From Saccopteryx bilineata (lineage: Eukaryota; Chordata; Mammalia; Chiroptera; Emballonuridae), in NCBI RefSeq assembly GCF_036850765.1, contig NC_089492.1:168886296-168950295 (forward strand): DNA of 64,000 nt, in the 5' to 3' direction. The translations under genes and the position numbers were made by a program. The notes beneath the pieces are model-generated. The model searched no databases, was not told where the DNA came from, and worked only from the letters and a program-made list of their open reading frames with translations. This document shows, in pieces, positions 46,794 through 58,518 of the stretch; position 1 is the stretch's first letter, and the number at the start of each line of letters is the position of its first letter.

Positions 46794-47093
46794 GATCCAC
46801 CCGGCATGCCTACCAGGGGAGAATGCTCTGCCCATCTGGGGTGTTGCTCTGCTGCAGCCAGAGCCATTCTAGCACCTGAGTCAGAGGCCACGGGGCCATC
46901 CTTAGCGCCCGGGGTGGCTTTGCTCCGGTGGAGCCTTGGCTACGGGAGGGGAAGAGAGAGACAGAGAGGAAGGAGAGGGGGAGGGGTGGAGAGGCAGATG
47001 GGTGCTTCTTCTGTGTGCTCTGGCTGGGAATTGAACCTGGGACTCCTGCACACCAGGCTGATGCTCTACCACTGAGCAAACCGGCCAGGGCCT
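46794..47093 (-). mobile_element. Rhin-1-like SINE in composite B, truncated
   Basis: Same insertion point in the ERV as at 2572 and 63917 (next to TAGGAATGCCC). The SINE 3' part is lost at the inversion joint, at GATCCACC. Confidence 0.85.
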
Positions 47094-47097
47094 AGGA

Positions 47098-47496
47098 ATG
47101 CCCTTGTTGATCAAGCTACCCAAAAGAAAATTATTTGGAGCAACCACAACAGATAGAGCAATTCAGTCTCATACTATTCATCACCAGAATGCTGCAGCCC
47201 TGTGTAAACAGTTTCAACTTTCTCCGGAAGCAGCACGGCAGATTGGGAAATCCTGTCCAAGGGGTCCTATACTACAATCTGCCCCTTCATTTGGAGTTAA
47301 CCCTCAAGGACCCATACCAGGACAACTTTGGCAAATGGATGTTACTCGTATACCTTCATTTGGCAAACAGTCCTATGTCCACGTTACAGTGGATACATAT
47401 TCTGGATTTATAGTAACCTCTGTCAGAACAGGAGAGGCTGCTAAACGTGTTATAGCTCATTGTCTGTATGCATTGTTCTATTATTGGATTTCCTAA
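47098..47496 (+). pseudogene. Betaretrovirus-like integrase fragment (copy B)
   Basis: The longest integrase frame of the three copies, about 130 codons without a stop. It contains a His-rich HTIHH zinc-domain segment, one Cys-Pro of the expected paired Cys region, and GQLWQMDVTRIPSFGK with VHVTVDTYSGFI. The frame ends ALFYYWIS before the second catalytic Asp, as in the other copies, so the truncation predates their spread. It is non-functional as an integrase. Confidence 0.8.
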
Positions 47497-48645
47497 ACTG
47501 GAAGCTCCAGATATATGGAAAAGATTTATATAGGCGAATGGGGATCCTCAAACCCCTCAGCGAGATCTTCTGAGCATGGCTTTTAAGATACCTAGAGGCA
47601 GAAAAAGCCCAATAGAGATCAGGGGAACTACCAGCTTCTAGGATATGCCCTTAAAGGCGCTCCAATGCCCCAAAGGGGTCTCATAGGATGCCATCTGGGT
47701 CCTGCTTCAATAGTGGAAAGGATGGTCATTGAGCTAAACTTACATTGCCAGACTTACATGCCTCTGCTATGAGGAAACAGGGACACTGGAAGGTAGGCTT
47801 CCCACTCGCTCCTCTAAGGGAGGGTTCAATCTCTTCCAGCCCTGCTCCAGCCACCTATGACCTAACCTTGCCCAGAATGCTGGGGTTTGCCACTGAAGGC
47901 TAAAGGTGCCCAGGGCTGTCAGCCCCATCTATGACACTGTGGATGAGCCTAGGCTATTTCTTCCAAGAAGCAGGTAAACTGATCTCATTTGCACAAGGGC
48001 CACTTAACTATGTCTTGCCTGAATAGTCAGGTTTTTTATTCTTCCCTCGAAGATCTCTGTTGTGGGTGTTGATAGTCTTATTTTCTGCTGCTTTGTTTAA
48101 TATATAGTGTTTCCTTTATTCCTCCTACCTCAATGCCCCACTCATATTTCAGGCTGGGACCTACTCTAATTTAGAGCTCTCTTTCCCCCTTTTGCCAACT
48201 TCTATTATGAATCTACCTTTGCCACCCAGCTTAGTGTATCCCAAGGTTCCCTTTACCAAGCCACAGTCACAGAGCTCCAGGGAAAAGCAACCTGGTCTCA
48301 TCTCTCCAGACAGAGGAGGACAGAAGTTCCATATCCACACATGCTGCAGATGGCTTTTCCAGTCTATCTGAATCATTACTAGCTAGAAGCATCAGTCATT
48401 GGGACTTGGACATGAGCTGCAAAGTATAGAATGGTGACAACAATTCCAGTGCCATGCGGACTTTTCCTGGACTCCTGCTCCTTGTGACAGCTCCTAACAG
48501 ACTGAACTGGGGTGGGGTTGCATTTTTCATGGATTTGGCATGGTGTTGGGGCCAACTTGGAGTTGGTGAACATGTTAAAGACACTACTCTTTTATGGATT
48601 CTTGCTATATTGGCCAAGAGTTTGCTTAAAGGCTTTATTCACTGT
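47497..48645 (+). mobile_element. Degraded ERV part of composite B
   Basis: Colinear with 2175-684 (reverse), but lacking about 330 bp just after the integrase end (joint near 47503, AAACTGGAAGCTCCAG). A zinc-knuckle-like reading with GHWKVGFP occurs near 47780. No long frame. Confidence 0.7.
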
Positions 48646-49086
48646 AAAAAAAATAGAATACTAGATAAAGAAGATGTGGCACATATACACCATGGTATAC
48701 TATTCAGCCATAAGAAATGAGGACATCGGATCACTTACAACAAAATGGTGGGATCCTGGTAACATTATACGAAGTGAAATAAGTAAATCAGAAAAAAAAA
48801 AGAATTGCAGGATTCCATACAGTGGTGGGACATAAAAACGAGACTAAGAGACATGGACAAGAGTGTGGTGGTTACGGGGGGCAGGGGGAGGGGAGGAGGG
48901 AGAGGGGGAGGGGGAGGGGTACAATGCAAACTAGATAGAAGGTGACGGAGGACAATCTCTCTTTGGGTGATGGGTATGCAACAGAATTGAATGACAAGAT
49001 AACCTGGAGATGTTTTCTTTGAATATATGTACCCTGATTTATTGATGTCACCCCATTAAAATAAAAATCTATTTATAAAGAAAAAA
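48646..49086 (+). mobile_element. L1 3' end of composite B
   Basis: End of ORF2, a G-rich 3'UTR tract (about 48875-48920), the terminal 3'UTR (GATTTATTGATGTCACC) and an A-rich tail. Confidence 0.9.
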
Positions 49087-49103
49087 AAGATCAGGTTGCT
49101 CTT

Positions 49104-49977
49104 AAGGGTCTCAAGGGAGCTCTGCTTGGTGAAAGTTAGAAGATGAGCAAGGGGATTGAAAGCTTTGATCAGTGACAACCTATTCAATGAATAAATGTCT
49201 CAGTAGAAATGCAACTCTAGACACGTGACCATTATTACAAAGAAGTTTTGACAAAGATCAACAAGGAGAACAAATGCCATTCATAATCTGCAACAATGAT
49301 TTTCAAGAAACAAATGATGAAAACAGACACCTGCCAAGAGTTGGAACCAGCCTTCAAGCTCTTTCCTGTAGAGTTTTCTGGTTTATCTCAGTAAGGTTTG
49401 CCACTACAATGCTCCCTGCAGTCTTTGTGAATGAATCTAGTTATTATTTCTGTCCTTTCTCCTCAACTAGGAGGACAGGGATACGGGCAAGACCAGGTGA
49501 GAAGAGAAGGGGAGAGAGAGAAATGTGACCGAGGCTTAAAGGAAAAAGCCCCCAAAGTCCAGTTTCCAGTGCCACACCTTCAAGTGTTTGCTCTGCTCCA
49601 GAGCTGTCCTGTTCTTCTTCCCTAAACAGGTCCTTCAGTGTTTCATATGCTCACTGTATCCATATCAGTCTCTTATGACTGTTGTTTTTCACACTGTTCT
49701 CGACCTATCAACCCTTCTTGTCCCAATTTAAATCCTACTTCCTTCCTCAAGGCCTTTCATAACTGCCTCAGCCTGCAGAAGACAATGCCTCAAGGGTGGG
49801 AGGTGCCTAGCGACCTTGTTTTAGTCTAAGTTTTAATGTATAGCTCTAGGTCCCTACCTTTGCACCACAGGATTAAGTTCACTGTTCTGTGGCTTTCTTT
49901 GATGGCATTTTTAGCTCTGAAAGTGTGATTGCTGGTGGGAATGGTGGTGAGGATTAACTCAAAGAACCCCACTGAAG
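49104..49977. other. Unique or unrecognised DNA
   Basis: Possible L2-like reverse sequence near 49700-49780; no gene. Confidence 0.45.
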
Positions 49978-51540
49978 TACCGTATTTCCCCATGTATAAG
50001 ATGTACAATTAAAAAAAAATTGGGGTCTAAAAACTGTATGCATCTTATACAGTGGTTGTAGATTTTTTTTTTTACTTGTATTTCCTGCTTTTTCACACTT
50101 GTTGTCTTTGCGCTCATTGTTTCGCACTTGTTACTGGTATATTATGGCAGGTTACGTTTTACCAATTTCTGCCCATGAATGGCTCAGAAAAGATTTTCAT
50201 ACAGTGCTGAATTCAAATTACAAGTGATCCAGTTTATAAAAGTGAATAGAAATCATGCTGCTGAATGTAAGTTTGATTGAAAAACTGAGAAATCAATCCG
50301 AGACTGGCTACAGGAAGAAGAAATTTTACTGAAAACACCATGGCAGAAGAAGGCCAGGAGAGGCAAGTCAGCAAAATGGCCTGATTTAGAGAGGGAACTG
50401 AAGATACGGATTGAAGAACAAAGGGCAATTGGAATTCCTGTGTCCACAAAGATGGTTCAGCATGAGGCAAGAAGAATTGCTGATGAAAAAGAAGTTACTG
50501 ATTTCAAAAGAGGACACAAATGATGCTTCAAGTTCATGAAACGGAATGGACTAAGCATGCGTACATGCACCAGACTTGCTCAAAACATGCCTGAAAGTTG
50601 TGAGCAGAAGGTCCTTGAATTTTATCATTTTGTCATTCATTGTCAGAAGACACATCAGTGTGAGTTGGGACAGATTGCAAATATTGACAAAGTCCCCCTG
50701 AAGTTTGATGTCCCAAGTAACAGAACTGTTGATAAGAAGGGGGTGAAAACTGTAACTGTGAAGACAAGTGGACATAAAAAGAGCCATGATACAGCTGTTC
50801 TAGCTTGTTGTGCCAACGGAACCAAGCTGCCTCCTATGCTGATTTTCAAATGCAAAACAATGCCAAAAGAATACATTGCTCGAGGAGTGATTGTTTACGT
50901 TCATGACAAGGATTGGATGGATCAGGATGGGATGAAGATCTGTTTTGAGAACGTTTGGAGAAGAAGACCAGGTGGGCTCTTATGCAAACCTGCCTTATTG
51001 GTGCTTGATCAGTTCAGGGCACACATAACAAAAACACAGAGAAGATTGCTGCAGAGCAAAAAACAAAACTTGCTGTCATACCTGGAGGCTTGACATCTCA
51101 CTCCAACCACTTAATGTCAGCATTAACAAACCCTTCAAAGCTGCCATGAGAGACAAATGAAACCAATAGATGAAGTCTTCTGAAGACAGTTTGACACCAG
51201 CAGGAAGAGTGAAGAAACCAACTATAGGAGAAGTTTGTACCTATGTGAAAAGATCCTGGGATAATATCAAGATTGAGATCATTGTCAAGTCATTTAAGAA
51301 GTGTGGCATTTCAAATGCCATAGATGAAATTGAGGACGAGGCAATATATGAAGGCAGTGATTCATCATCAAACACAGATGAGGACAAGCTAATGGATGGG
51401 AGTTTTGACCATGATGAGGAGTTGTATGAATTTTATGATGAATAAAACTTGAATTCAATAACTTTATGTAATACATTTTTTTTTGTGCAAATTTCAGGTC
51501 CTAAAATTAAGGTGCATCTTATACATGAGGAAATATGGTA
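49978..51540 (+). mobile_element. pogo/Tigger-like DNA transposon, near complete
   Basis: 49980-51538 (1559 bp) with inverted termini (CCGTATTTCCCCATGTATAAG at the left; the complement of CTTATACATGAGGAAATATGG at the right, about 20 of 24 matching) and TA duplications at 49978-49979 and 51539-51540, as expected for the Tc1/mariner-pogo superfamily. It encodes one transposase. Confidence 0.9.
50179..51445 (+). pseudogene. pogo-like DDE transposase, recently inactivated
   Basis: A transposase of about 420 codons. The N-terminal part is KRFSYSAEFKLQVIQF (psq-type helix-turn-helix), followed by a CENPB-type region (KWPDLERELKIRIEEQRAIG, STKMVQHEARRIA). The DDE core has NIDKVPLKFD (first Asp), KKSHDTAVLACCANGTKLPPM and LLVLDQFRAH (second Asp). 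A one-base shift near 51080-51100 leads to LQPLNVSINKPFKAAM, where the usual third acidic residue (LQPLD) reads Asn. An acidic C-terminal tail ends at 51445. In-frame stops lie at 50278 and 50521, with two more near 51157-51169. It resembles the POGK/TIGD lineage of domesticated proteins, but its intact transposon ends make it a mobile element. Confidence 0.85.
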
Positions 51541-51721
51541 ACTCTCAATTGGCATGTTGACCAGAAATACAAAATCCTCCTCACATTCAACATCAATTTA
51601 TCTTTTTTATTTTATAAAATCAAGCCTGCCGCTTTAATAGGATGTTTCTGCAAGATACCCAGACTAGTATTATTCTCCCCAAACAGAGAAAACCCCTTCC
51701 TCCTCTTATATACTGTCACTT

Positions 51722-51852
51722 GGTGCACACACCCACTTACCCACATTCAGTGGCACACATGCAATCACTCACCCTTGCAGGCCCATTGAACACATACACA
51801 CCTGAGCACACACATGCTCACCACATACGTACTCACCTGCAAACACACACCT
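51722..51852. repeat. Degenerate CA-rich tandem repeat
   Basis: Imperfect CACAC / CTCAC / ACATGC units. Confidence 0.7.
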
Positions 51853-54370
51853 GCCTGAGGTGCCAACCTTTGATTCCTCTCTTGCTACAGGAATAAGACT
51901 CTACTTCTCTGTCCTCAACACCCATACCAGCCCAGACACATTTCTGTCCAGAGAAAACTCTTTTCACTCTACCAGATCATGGGTACTTGGTGCTATTGTG
52001 CAGCTAGAATGATCAAAACCTACTTCTTCCCTTAAAAAAAATATGGTTCTGTACCTGGAAGATAAATGTTTGGAGATTTGAAGACAGACAATTCAGGAAT
52101 GCAAACAAGGTCTGTGATGTCCCCGGCAAAGAAATGAAACTGCTTATACCTATAAAGAAACAGAATGAATAAAAAGATTGCTAGCCATGCAAAAGAATTT
52201 TACCTAGGCATTTGTTTACTAGGTAACCCAGGGGACAACATCTAAACAATAGTTCAAAAGCACACCCTGTGGTTTCACACTCATTTTGAACACAAAGGAT
52301 GCATTCTAAGTCCAAATTTGTCACTTCTGTGGTCATCTAGTTCAGAGTTATGCGGTGTTGCATCCTAGGAACTATGTCTGCGACTTGTTGAATTGGGAAG
52401 AAATATTTTGAAATAATAACTACATGTTGCACTTAATTACATATCTGGCTTCCAATGAGCTCATTGCATGATATAGACATGATCTTGCCTATCCTTGTCA
52501 TTTTCATTATGGGTGTAGTTTACTAATGTCCTATAACTGATGGTGAACATCAAAGCCACTGAGGGATGTTTTGTGCCTTGCCTGGGGTTACAGATTCAGC
52601 ACAGATATGAAGGACAGAGCCTGACCATGTCTGATATGGAAACTTGAGTCCTCTACCTGCAGGGATAGCACTGAAGAAAATGAACCAACTTTTGGCATTC
52701 CCATCTTTTTGGGTGCTGCTGGGGACCAAGCAGAGTTTATAAAACCCAGCAGGTTGCCATGACTCTGGCCGAGTCTTGGTCAGGGTTCATGTGATGGATC
52801 TCCCAGGTACACCTCAAACATTTGCCTACCATGTGTCAGCAGTGGCTACCAGCATACCAGGCTCTTTGCTGGCTCTGTGTCTTCTTGGAAGGACACCCAA
52901 AAAATGCCAACAGACACACAGGAGCTCTGGGCAGGCCTGTGAGCATCCTGACAGGCAACTGAGAGAGAGGTCTCATGCCTTCCTGGGGTTCCCTGGGCTT
53001 GGGCTGGGAGCAAGAACAGGGTTTGGATAGAGCTACCTGGAATTCCTGAGGCAGTCAGAGTGCAGGAGGAGGCCCTTTGGGCTCCTACTAATCAGCATTG
53101 CTATCCATAAATTTGAAGCTTGCTGGCTTAGGTGTTCACCTTCTGGTTGCTGGTTTGCTCAGAAGGCAACATCAAAAGAGGAGCTGGGATTTTGGATAGT
53201 AAAAAAAAAGGAGAGAAAATCAAGGGACAGGAAGGTGGGATGGGAGGGAAAAAGTGGGCAGAGGCTGCTTACCAGCAAGAATGGACCTATTTCTATATTT
53301 CAATAACTGGTACAATCCTCCGGAAATCATCTCTATTTGAAGGTTAAAGAAAGAGGATGGGATAGTTTGTGGTGTTTGTGTGCCTTGCTGAAAATCTCTG
53401 TGCCCGTCAACACATAAAGTACTGAAGTGCTACCAAGTGCCAGCCCTCTGTTGGGTAGACTAAGATGAATTAGACATAGGACAGCTAAAGGAGCTCACAG
53501 GTACTAGGGAGCCTGCTTTTGCAGAGCTAGATGCTCTAGGTCAAGGTTAGGCTTCCAAGGAAGAAGCCGCTAGACCTTCCCGGGGCATCCTGGCAGGCAC
53601 ATCTGAAAGGGCAGAAATGGGGTCAGAAACCCCACGTCCTCTCTCAGCAAGCCCGGAGTCTGGGGGAGAGGGTGTACATGTCCTGCATCCATGTGCCTGA
53701 AACAGCTCTCGCCCTCCCTCACTGCTTCCGCCTCTCCCCAGGGATGCAACAATGCCTCAGCCAGCCTGGGGAGCTCTTTGTGGAAGAGAGATTTTTTGGG
53801 GGTCATTGTCGAAAAAGAATTACAGTTATCAGATAGTAAAGAGTAAGAATACCCACTTGCTTCTCATCAGCTGTTTATAAAGTAGTAAAATACAGTAGAG
53901 CACCATGGTTCACGGTGTAAAAATAATACTTGCTGATGCTAACAGCAGTGCCAGCAGAACCAGGGCAGCAGAAAGCTACCGCAATCCAATTCGGACAGGA
54001 GAAAGGAGACACTGGGATTAGTGCATGCACAAGATTGATGTAGATTTTTCCCCCAAAGAGACTCCAGGTTGATTTCCAGAAACAATTATCATCAAGCAGT
54101 AGCCACACTCGTCCGTTCATTTTTCACTCAACAAACATGTGTTTGCACTGAGTGCTGGATGGACCCTTGCGGAGGCGTGGACGAGCTCCTCTGGGGCATT
54201 CCTCGCCCCCAGCAGGAGCTCATAAATTATAGTTTCAAAAAGCAAATAGTGTTCTACCTCTACTAAGAAATTCCTTAATTAGTGTGGGCTATGCCAGCCC
54301 CCAAGTAAATGCCACACCCCCCACTAAAGCAAACAGAAGAAGGAATGGTTACATTTCATCTCTTTTCTCC
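51853..54370. other. Unique or unrecognised DNA
   Basis: Possible old MIR near 52430-52620. No open frame with recognisable domains. Confidence 0.45.
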
Positions 54371-54389
54371 AGGTCATCTGTGCTGCAGG

Positions 54390-54494
54390 TCATCTGTTCC
54401 TCAGCAGGGCTTTCTTAGACACTTCCCCGATGGCTTGCAGATCTGACTTCAGAATGTTGACTCTCCTGCTATCTTCAAAAACCATCTTCATGGT
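54390..54494 (-). CDS. Candidate terminal coding exon
   Basis: On the minus strand CTTCCCCATAACAG resembles a splice acceptor. It is followed by a frame reading TMKMVFEDSRRVNILKSDLQ, then AIGEVSKKALLRNR and a stop. The frame is short but has an amphipathic, protein-like composition and a plausible acceptor. I do not recognise the family. It could be the last exon of a neighbouring gene or a chance frame. Confidence 0.35.
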   Translation of the reverse strand, partial: TMKMVFEDSRRVNILKSDLQAIGEVSKKALLRNR

Positions 54495-55029
54495 CTGTTA
54501 TGGGGAAGCATAAAACTTAATTAAATCTTATCATTTTACTTTTGCGTCATCCTTCTATTTAAATTAAAAAGATTTATTTTTGTTGTTGTTGGGAAGAAAG
54601 AAAACTGGATTTGGGTATTACCAATTCAAATAGAATCGAATAATGTTGCTCAGAATAATGTTATCAGGGTCCATCGAATTTCCAACAACAATTAAAATGT
54701 TTGAACTTCACACATTCTGGAACTGTGTTTTGGAAGAGCAGCCTTTAGAATGCTTCCGCTCAGAGGCAGATAGATGTTTTGTGCTCCCCGAACCTCGCAG
54801 TGCCTCCTCTACACTCCACATAAGGAGCTTGAATTTCTCTAGAAAGGGAAGCAGTGGGCGATGGGGGTCTGGGGGGACTTTCCACTCCAGGAACAGCAGT
54901 GCTGACTGATGCTGGTGGGGAGGGATGCAGGGCTTCAGAAGCGGTCTCTGTCCTCTCCTCTTGGGAGCCAATTTTCTCAGCTGTCCAATGAGGACAATCC
55001 AGTCCCTGACATTTTCAGAGTCTGTAGGT

Positions 55030-55150
55030 TGTCCTCACAACCCCTAGAGCCATCTTCATTTTGCAGAGAAAAGTGAGGGCCCTTGCAGAGGTAAGTAAAC
55101 TTTCCCAAGTGACAGGAAATAGGAAGAAAGGTGCAGAGCAGGGCCAGTTC
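55030..55150 (+). mobile_element. MIR SINE remnant
   Basis: CCTCACAACCCCTAGAGCC, TTTTGCAGAGAAAAGTGAGG and GGTAAGTAAACTTTCCCAAG follow the MIR plus-strand order. Confidence 0.55.
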
Positions 55151-56779
55151 TAGGACCCAAGCTGGCCACTTGAGTCTGGCTGGGATGCAGGCGTTGCTGT
55201 GGGGCCTTCACCAGTGGACCCAGTCAGGAGTGGAGACAGTTAAACAGGAGACCTGGCTGAGCTCTCCCTGTACTGGGACTGATTAGGAACAGGGTGACAG
55301 TTCCTAACTTTGTCCTGATCTGGTGCCCACAGGACTTCAGAACAGATTCCTGAGTGTCCCACAGACCAGCATCTTGTAACCTTTTTCTCAGCCCTTCTCT
55401 TCCTTCCTCTGACACTGAAGTGAGATAAACCAACCCTGGAGAGGTAAGGTCAGAGCTGAGGAATCTGGCAGCCTGGACACACTGAGTCCATGAGGCGATG
55501 AGCAGGGGGAAGGGCTTTGTCTGTCTGTCCCAGGCTCTGCTATGGTGCCCATTTACTTCTGAGATTGGCTGCTTTGGTGGACCCCTTGGTGGGGTCTCCC
55601 TCTGAAACTTTAGAATGGTGACCTGCTCACCCTGCTTTCTCTCCTGAATGGAGGAGGGCAGGAGAGGGTAGGTTTCTCACTGTGCTGCCTCTGGGGCCGA
55701 CCAGACCTGCCAGGCCAGTAGCCAACCAGGTCCTCCTGTCTGCCCTCTTAATAGATGGAAACAGTCTCTCTGTTCTGAAAGCACACTTGTGGCTTGTAGC
55801 TTTCACTTCAGAAAGCTGTTGTGTTTCCTCCTGTCTGGTGGGCAGAAACTTACGTTTGCCATGTTGGAAAGGTATGTCTTTCTTCTTAGCCTTTTGACAA
55901 ACACAGTAACTTCTGTCAAAAACAATAGAAATGGCCATAACTAATAATATAGCACCGTGTTCTCATGTAGGATAGCAGGAAGATGAGGCATGTGCCTAGA
56001 CTGTCTTCCACACAGGTAGGCGTCCTTCAGCCAGGACTTCCCACTGCCCACTGGCTCTGTCTGGAATGGCTAGGAGATTTTGGCAAGGGCAACTGGACTA
56101 AAATACTCCCCATTTATTCCAGAAAAATGATGTCATTCCAGCTTCTGCCATGCCTGCTTAAAGGAATGTAGGATTTTTGCCTAGAAACCCTGAGTTCCCC
56201 AAACTTTCTCATTTCTACAATGCCCTCCTCAGAAATGACCAATTGCAGGGGCGCCAAATGTGGCTACTACTATGCCAGTGGACACCTGCTGCCAAGAGGG
56301 TGCTTGCCCCCAAGGTCATAAATGTGTGTGTGAGAGTGCGTATATGCCTGTGTATCCGTAAAAGAGAGAGTATGCAGATGTGGTGAGCAGAAAGCGTGAG
56401 CTCAGCCCCAGGGCACTTGGAGTTGAACTCTGGGCAAAGCTGGAGCCTGCAGTGCCCCCAGGGGTGGTGTATCTACAGAGTTGGTGGTGTTGATGTTGCT
56501 GTGGCCACTGCTGACCTACTTGAGTCTGTTAGAGATTTTGCCTGACCTCAGTAGGGAATAGGTCCTCTGGAGCTCAGAGAATGAGTCTGCTGACAGCCAA
56601 GAGTAGTTTTATTGAATCTCCCATGAGGGAGAAGCACTGGTTGGATTCCTAGGAACGTTGGATGAATAGCCCCAACTTCAAAGCCAGATAAGTGAGTCAC
56701 TGTCACCACCTGAGTTTGTCCAGATCTCTACTCCCTGGCCAAGGTTGCTCACTCCTCAGCAGGGCCTAATTTCCTCAGG
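55151..56779. other. Unique or unrecognised DNA
   Basis: No gene or nameable repeat. Confidence 0.45.
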
Positions 56780-57440
56780 GCGGGTTGAGCAGGAGTCTAG
56801 AGGATAGGACAATTGTTTTCCTCCAGGCTGATGCCTCTCAGAGGGTACTGCTCCACCCAAGAAAGATGGTGATAGCAGTATTGGAGAGTGACTCAACACA
56901 GGTGTCCTGGTGGCTGTCTCCCCTGTGTCCCTCCCCAGAGCTGCAAGTCCCTGAATCTCCTCATGTGACTCTAGTCCACTCAACCCTCCCACCACCAGAG
57001 CCTAGGGTAAGTGGCTGCAAATGAAATTTTGTGTGTTGGCCCTTGAAGAAGTTGCCTAAGGACGTCTGTCTCTTTCTGGCAGACAGAAACTTCGCTGCTT
57101 TTCACAGCTAAATCCTATGTGGGCTTTTCTTCTTCCTGGCTCTGGTTCTCTGGGCCAGTGAGTCCAGCATGAGATTTAGGCTCCACAATCTTCCACAGCT
57201 GAGATACCCCTCCAGAACCTCAACCACTGCTCATTGGAGCAGGTGGCCTTTTTTGTGTTTCTGCCCTTCTTACTAGTCTCGATGTGGTTTCTGTAAATCC
57301 TTGGCTATAAGACTCTTCTCCTTTTAGCCTTGAGTTGGTTATTCAGGATGATCATTTCCAAATTTAGTTATAACTCTAGTTTGGTCCTGGGAGGAGGTGA
57401 ATATAACATCCACCTACTCTGCTGCCATCTTGGATCTGCA
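56780..57440 (-). mobile_element. Ancient L1 5'UTR remnant
   Basis: 57080-57440 aligns in order with 9150-9510 of the large L1 5'UTR: a GGCTATAAGACTCTTCTC-like line, AGTTTGGTCCTGGGAGGAGG, then CATCCACCTACTCTGCTGCCATCTTG near the 5' end. No ORF1 follows, so it is isolated. Confidence 0.55.
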
Positions 57441-58167
57441 CTATACTAGCGTTTAAAGGAAGCCATGGTTGGCCTCGAACAGAAAGGTAGCCTGGTGAAC
57501 GTTGTAGCAGAGACCATATTTTGGCAGCCAGATGAAAAGAAATAGTGTTCTAGAAAGTCAGCAAGTAGATCAGATGACTAAGGTGGAACACCCTGCTGGC
57601 CCCATAGGTGTGAGAAATTTAAGGATATGGAAGAAATTTCTAAGGAGAAATCTATATTCTTAGAGCCTCCCTGAGAGGTCACATTGAGCACAAAAAGGTT
57701 TGATGCCTGAGCCCTGGCCAGCCCTGATCAAGGGGCAAGGAGTGAGGATGGCAGGCTGCCCCCAAGGAGCTGTTTGAAGAAGAAAGGTCTGTAGCAGACT
57801 ACTTGGAGGCACCAGGTAGGTCCTCCCTTTAAGACAGTCAGGCACCTTTTCTACCTTCCTTTTACTCACTCTGTCAAATTCTTTGTTAAGTATTCCTAAG
57901 GAGAATCAGCTGGAAGGTGTGAATAGATGAGCACAACAGTACACCATTGGCACTAAGAACCAGCCAGAAGATCTGAGCAGGATGGATTTGTGCATGAGAA
58001 GACTAAGCATTCCATACCTGAGAGACCCTGACTAGTCTAAAAGTCAGTTCTGAATCTACTTTCACAGGATTTTTACAAAACCTACTTTAAGTTTGGATAT
58101 CTGTATAAGGGCTAGAAAACCTTCCAAAGCATGAGGTAGCCACAGCTTAAATTTCCTACTGAATAAC
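57441..58167. other. Unique or unrecognised DNA
   Basis: Nothing recognised. Confidence 0.45.
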
Positions 58168-58518
58168 TGGACTGTTCTCTTTCTGGTGTTGAGATTTACA
58201 AGTTGTTTATAAATTTTGGTTATTAACCCCTTATGAGATGTACTGTCAAATATGTTCTCCCATTGTGTAGTTTGTCTTTTTATTCTGTTCTTATTGTTTT
58301 TGGCTGTGCAAAAGCTTTTTAGTTTGATCTAGTCCCATTTGTTTATCCTGTCTTTTATTTCACTTGCCTGTGGAGATAAATCAGCAAATATATAGCTGTG
58401 AGAGATGTCAGAGCTATGTTTTCTTCTAAGATGATTTTGGTTTTTTCACGGCTTACGTTTAAGTCTTTTATCCATTTTGAGTTTATTTTTGTGAATGGTG
58501 TAAGTTGGCAGCCTAGTT

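Larger units (their letters stand above)
46438..49103 (+). mobile_element. Composite copy B: inverted L1, SINE, ERV, L1 3' end
   Basis: One insertion bounded by a 17-bp near-identical duplication, AAGATCAGGTT[A/G]CTCTT (46438-46454 and 49087-49103). The parts are: an inverted L1 ORF2 piece 46455-46793, SINE 46794-47093 (reverse), ERV 47094-48645 and L1 3' end 48646-49078 with an A-rich tail. The inverted 5' piece with loss of sequence at the joint is the signature of twin priming during L1-driven insertion. The source RNA therefore contained L1 ORF2, ERV and the second L1 3' end in one molecule. Confidence 0.85.

Noticed and set aside
51170..51445. Separate small acidic protein gene
   Set aside because: It is the acidic C-terminal tail of the pogo-like transposase after a one-base shift.
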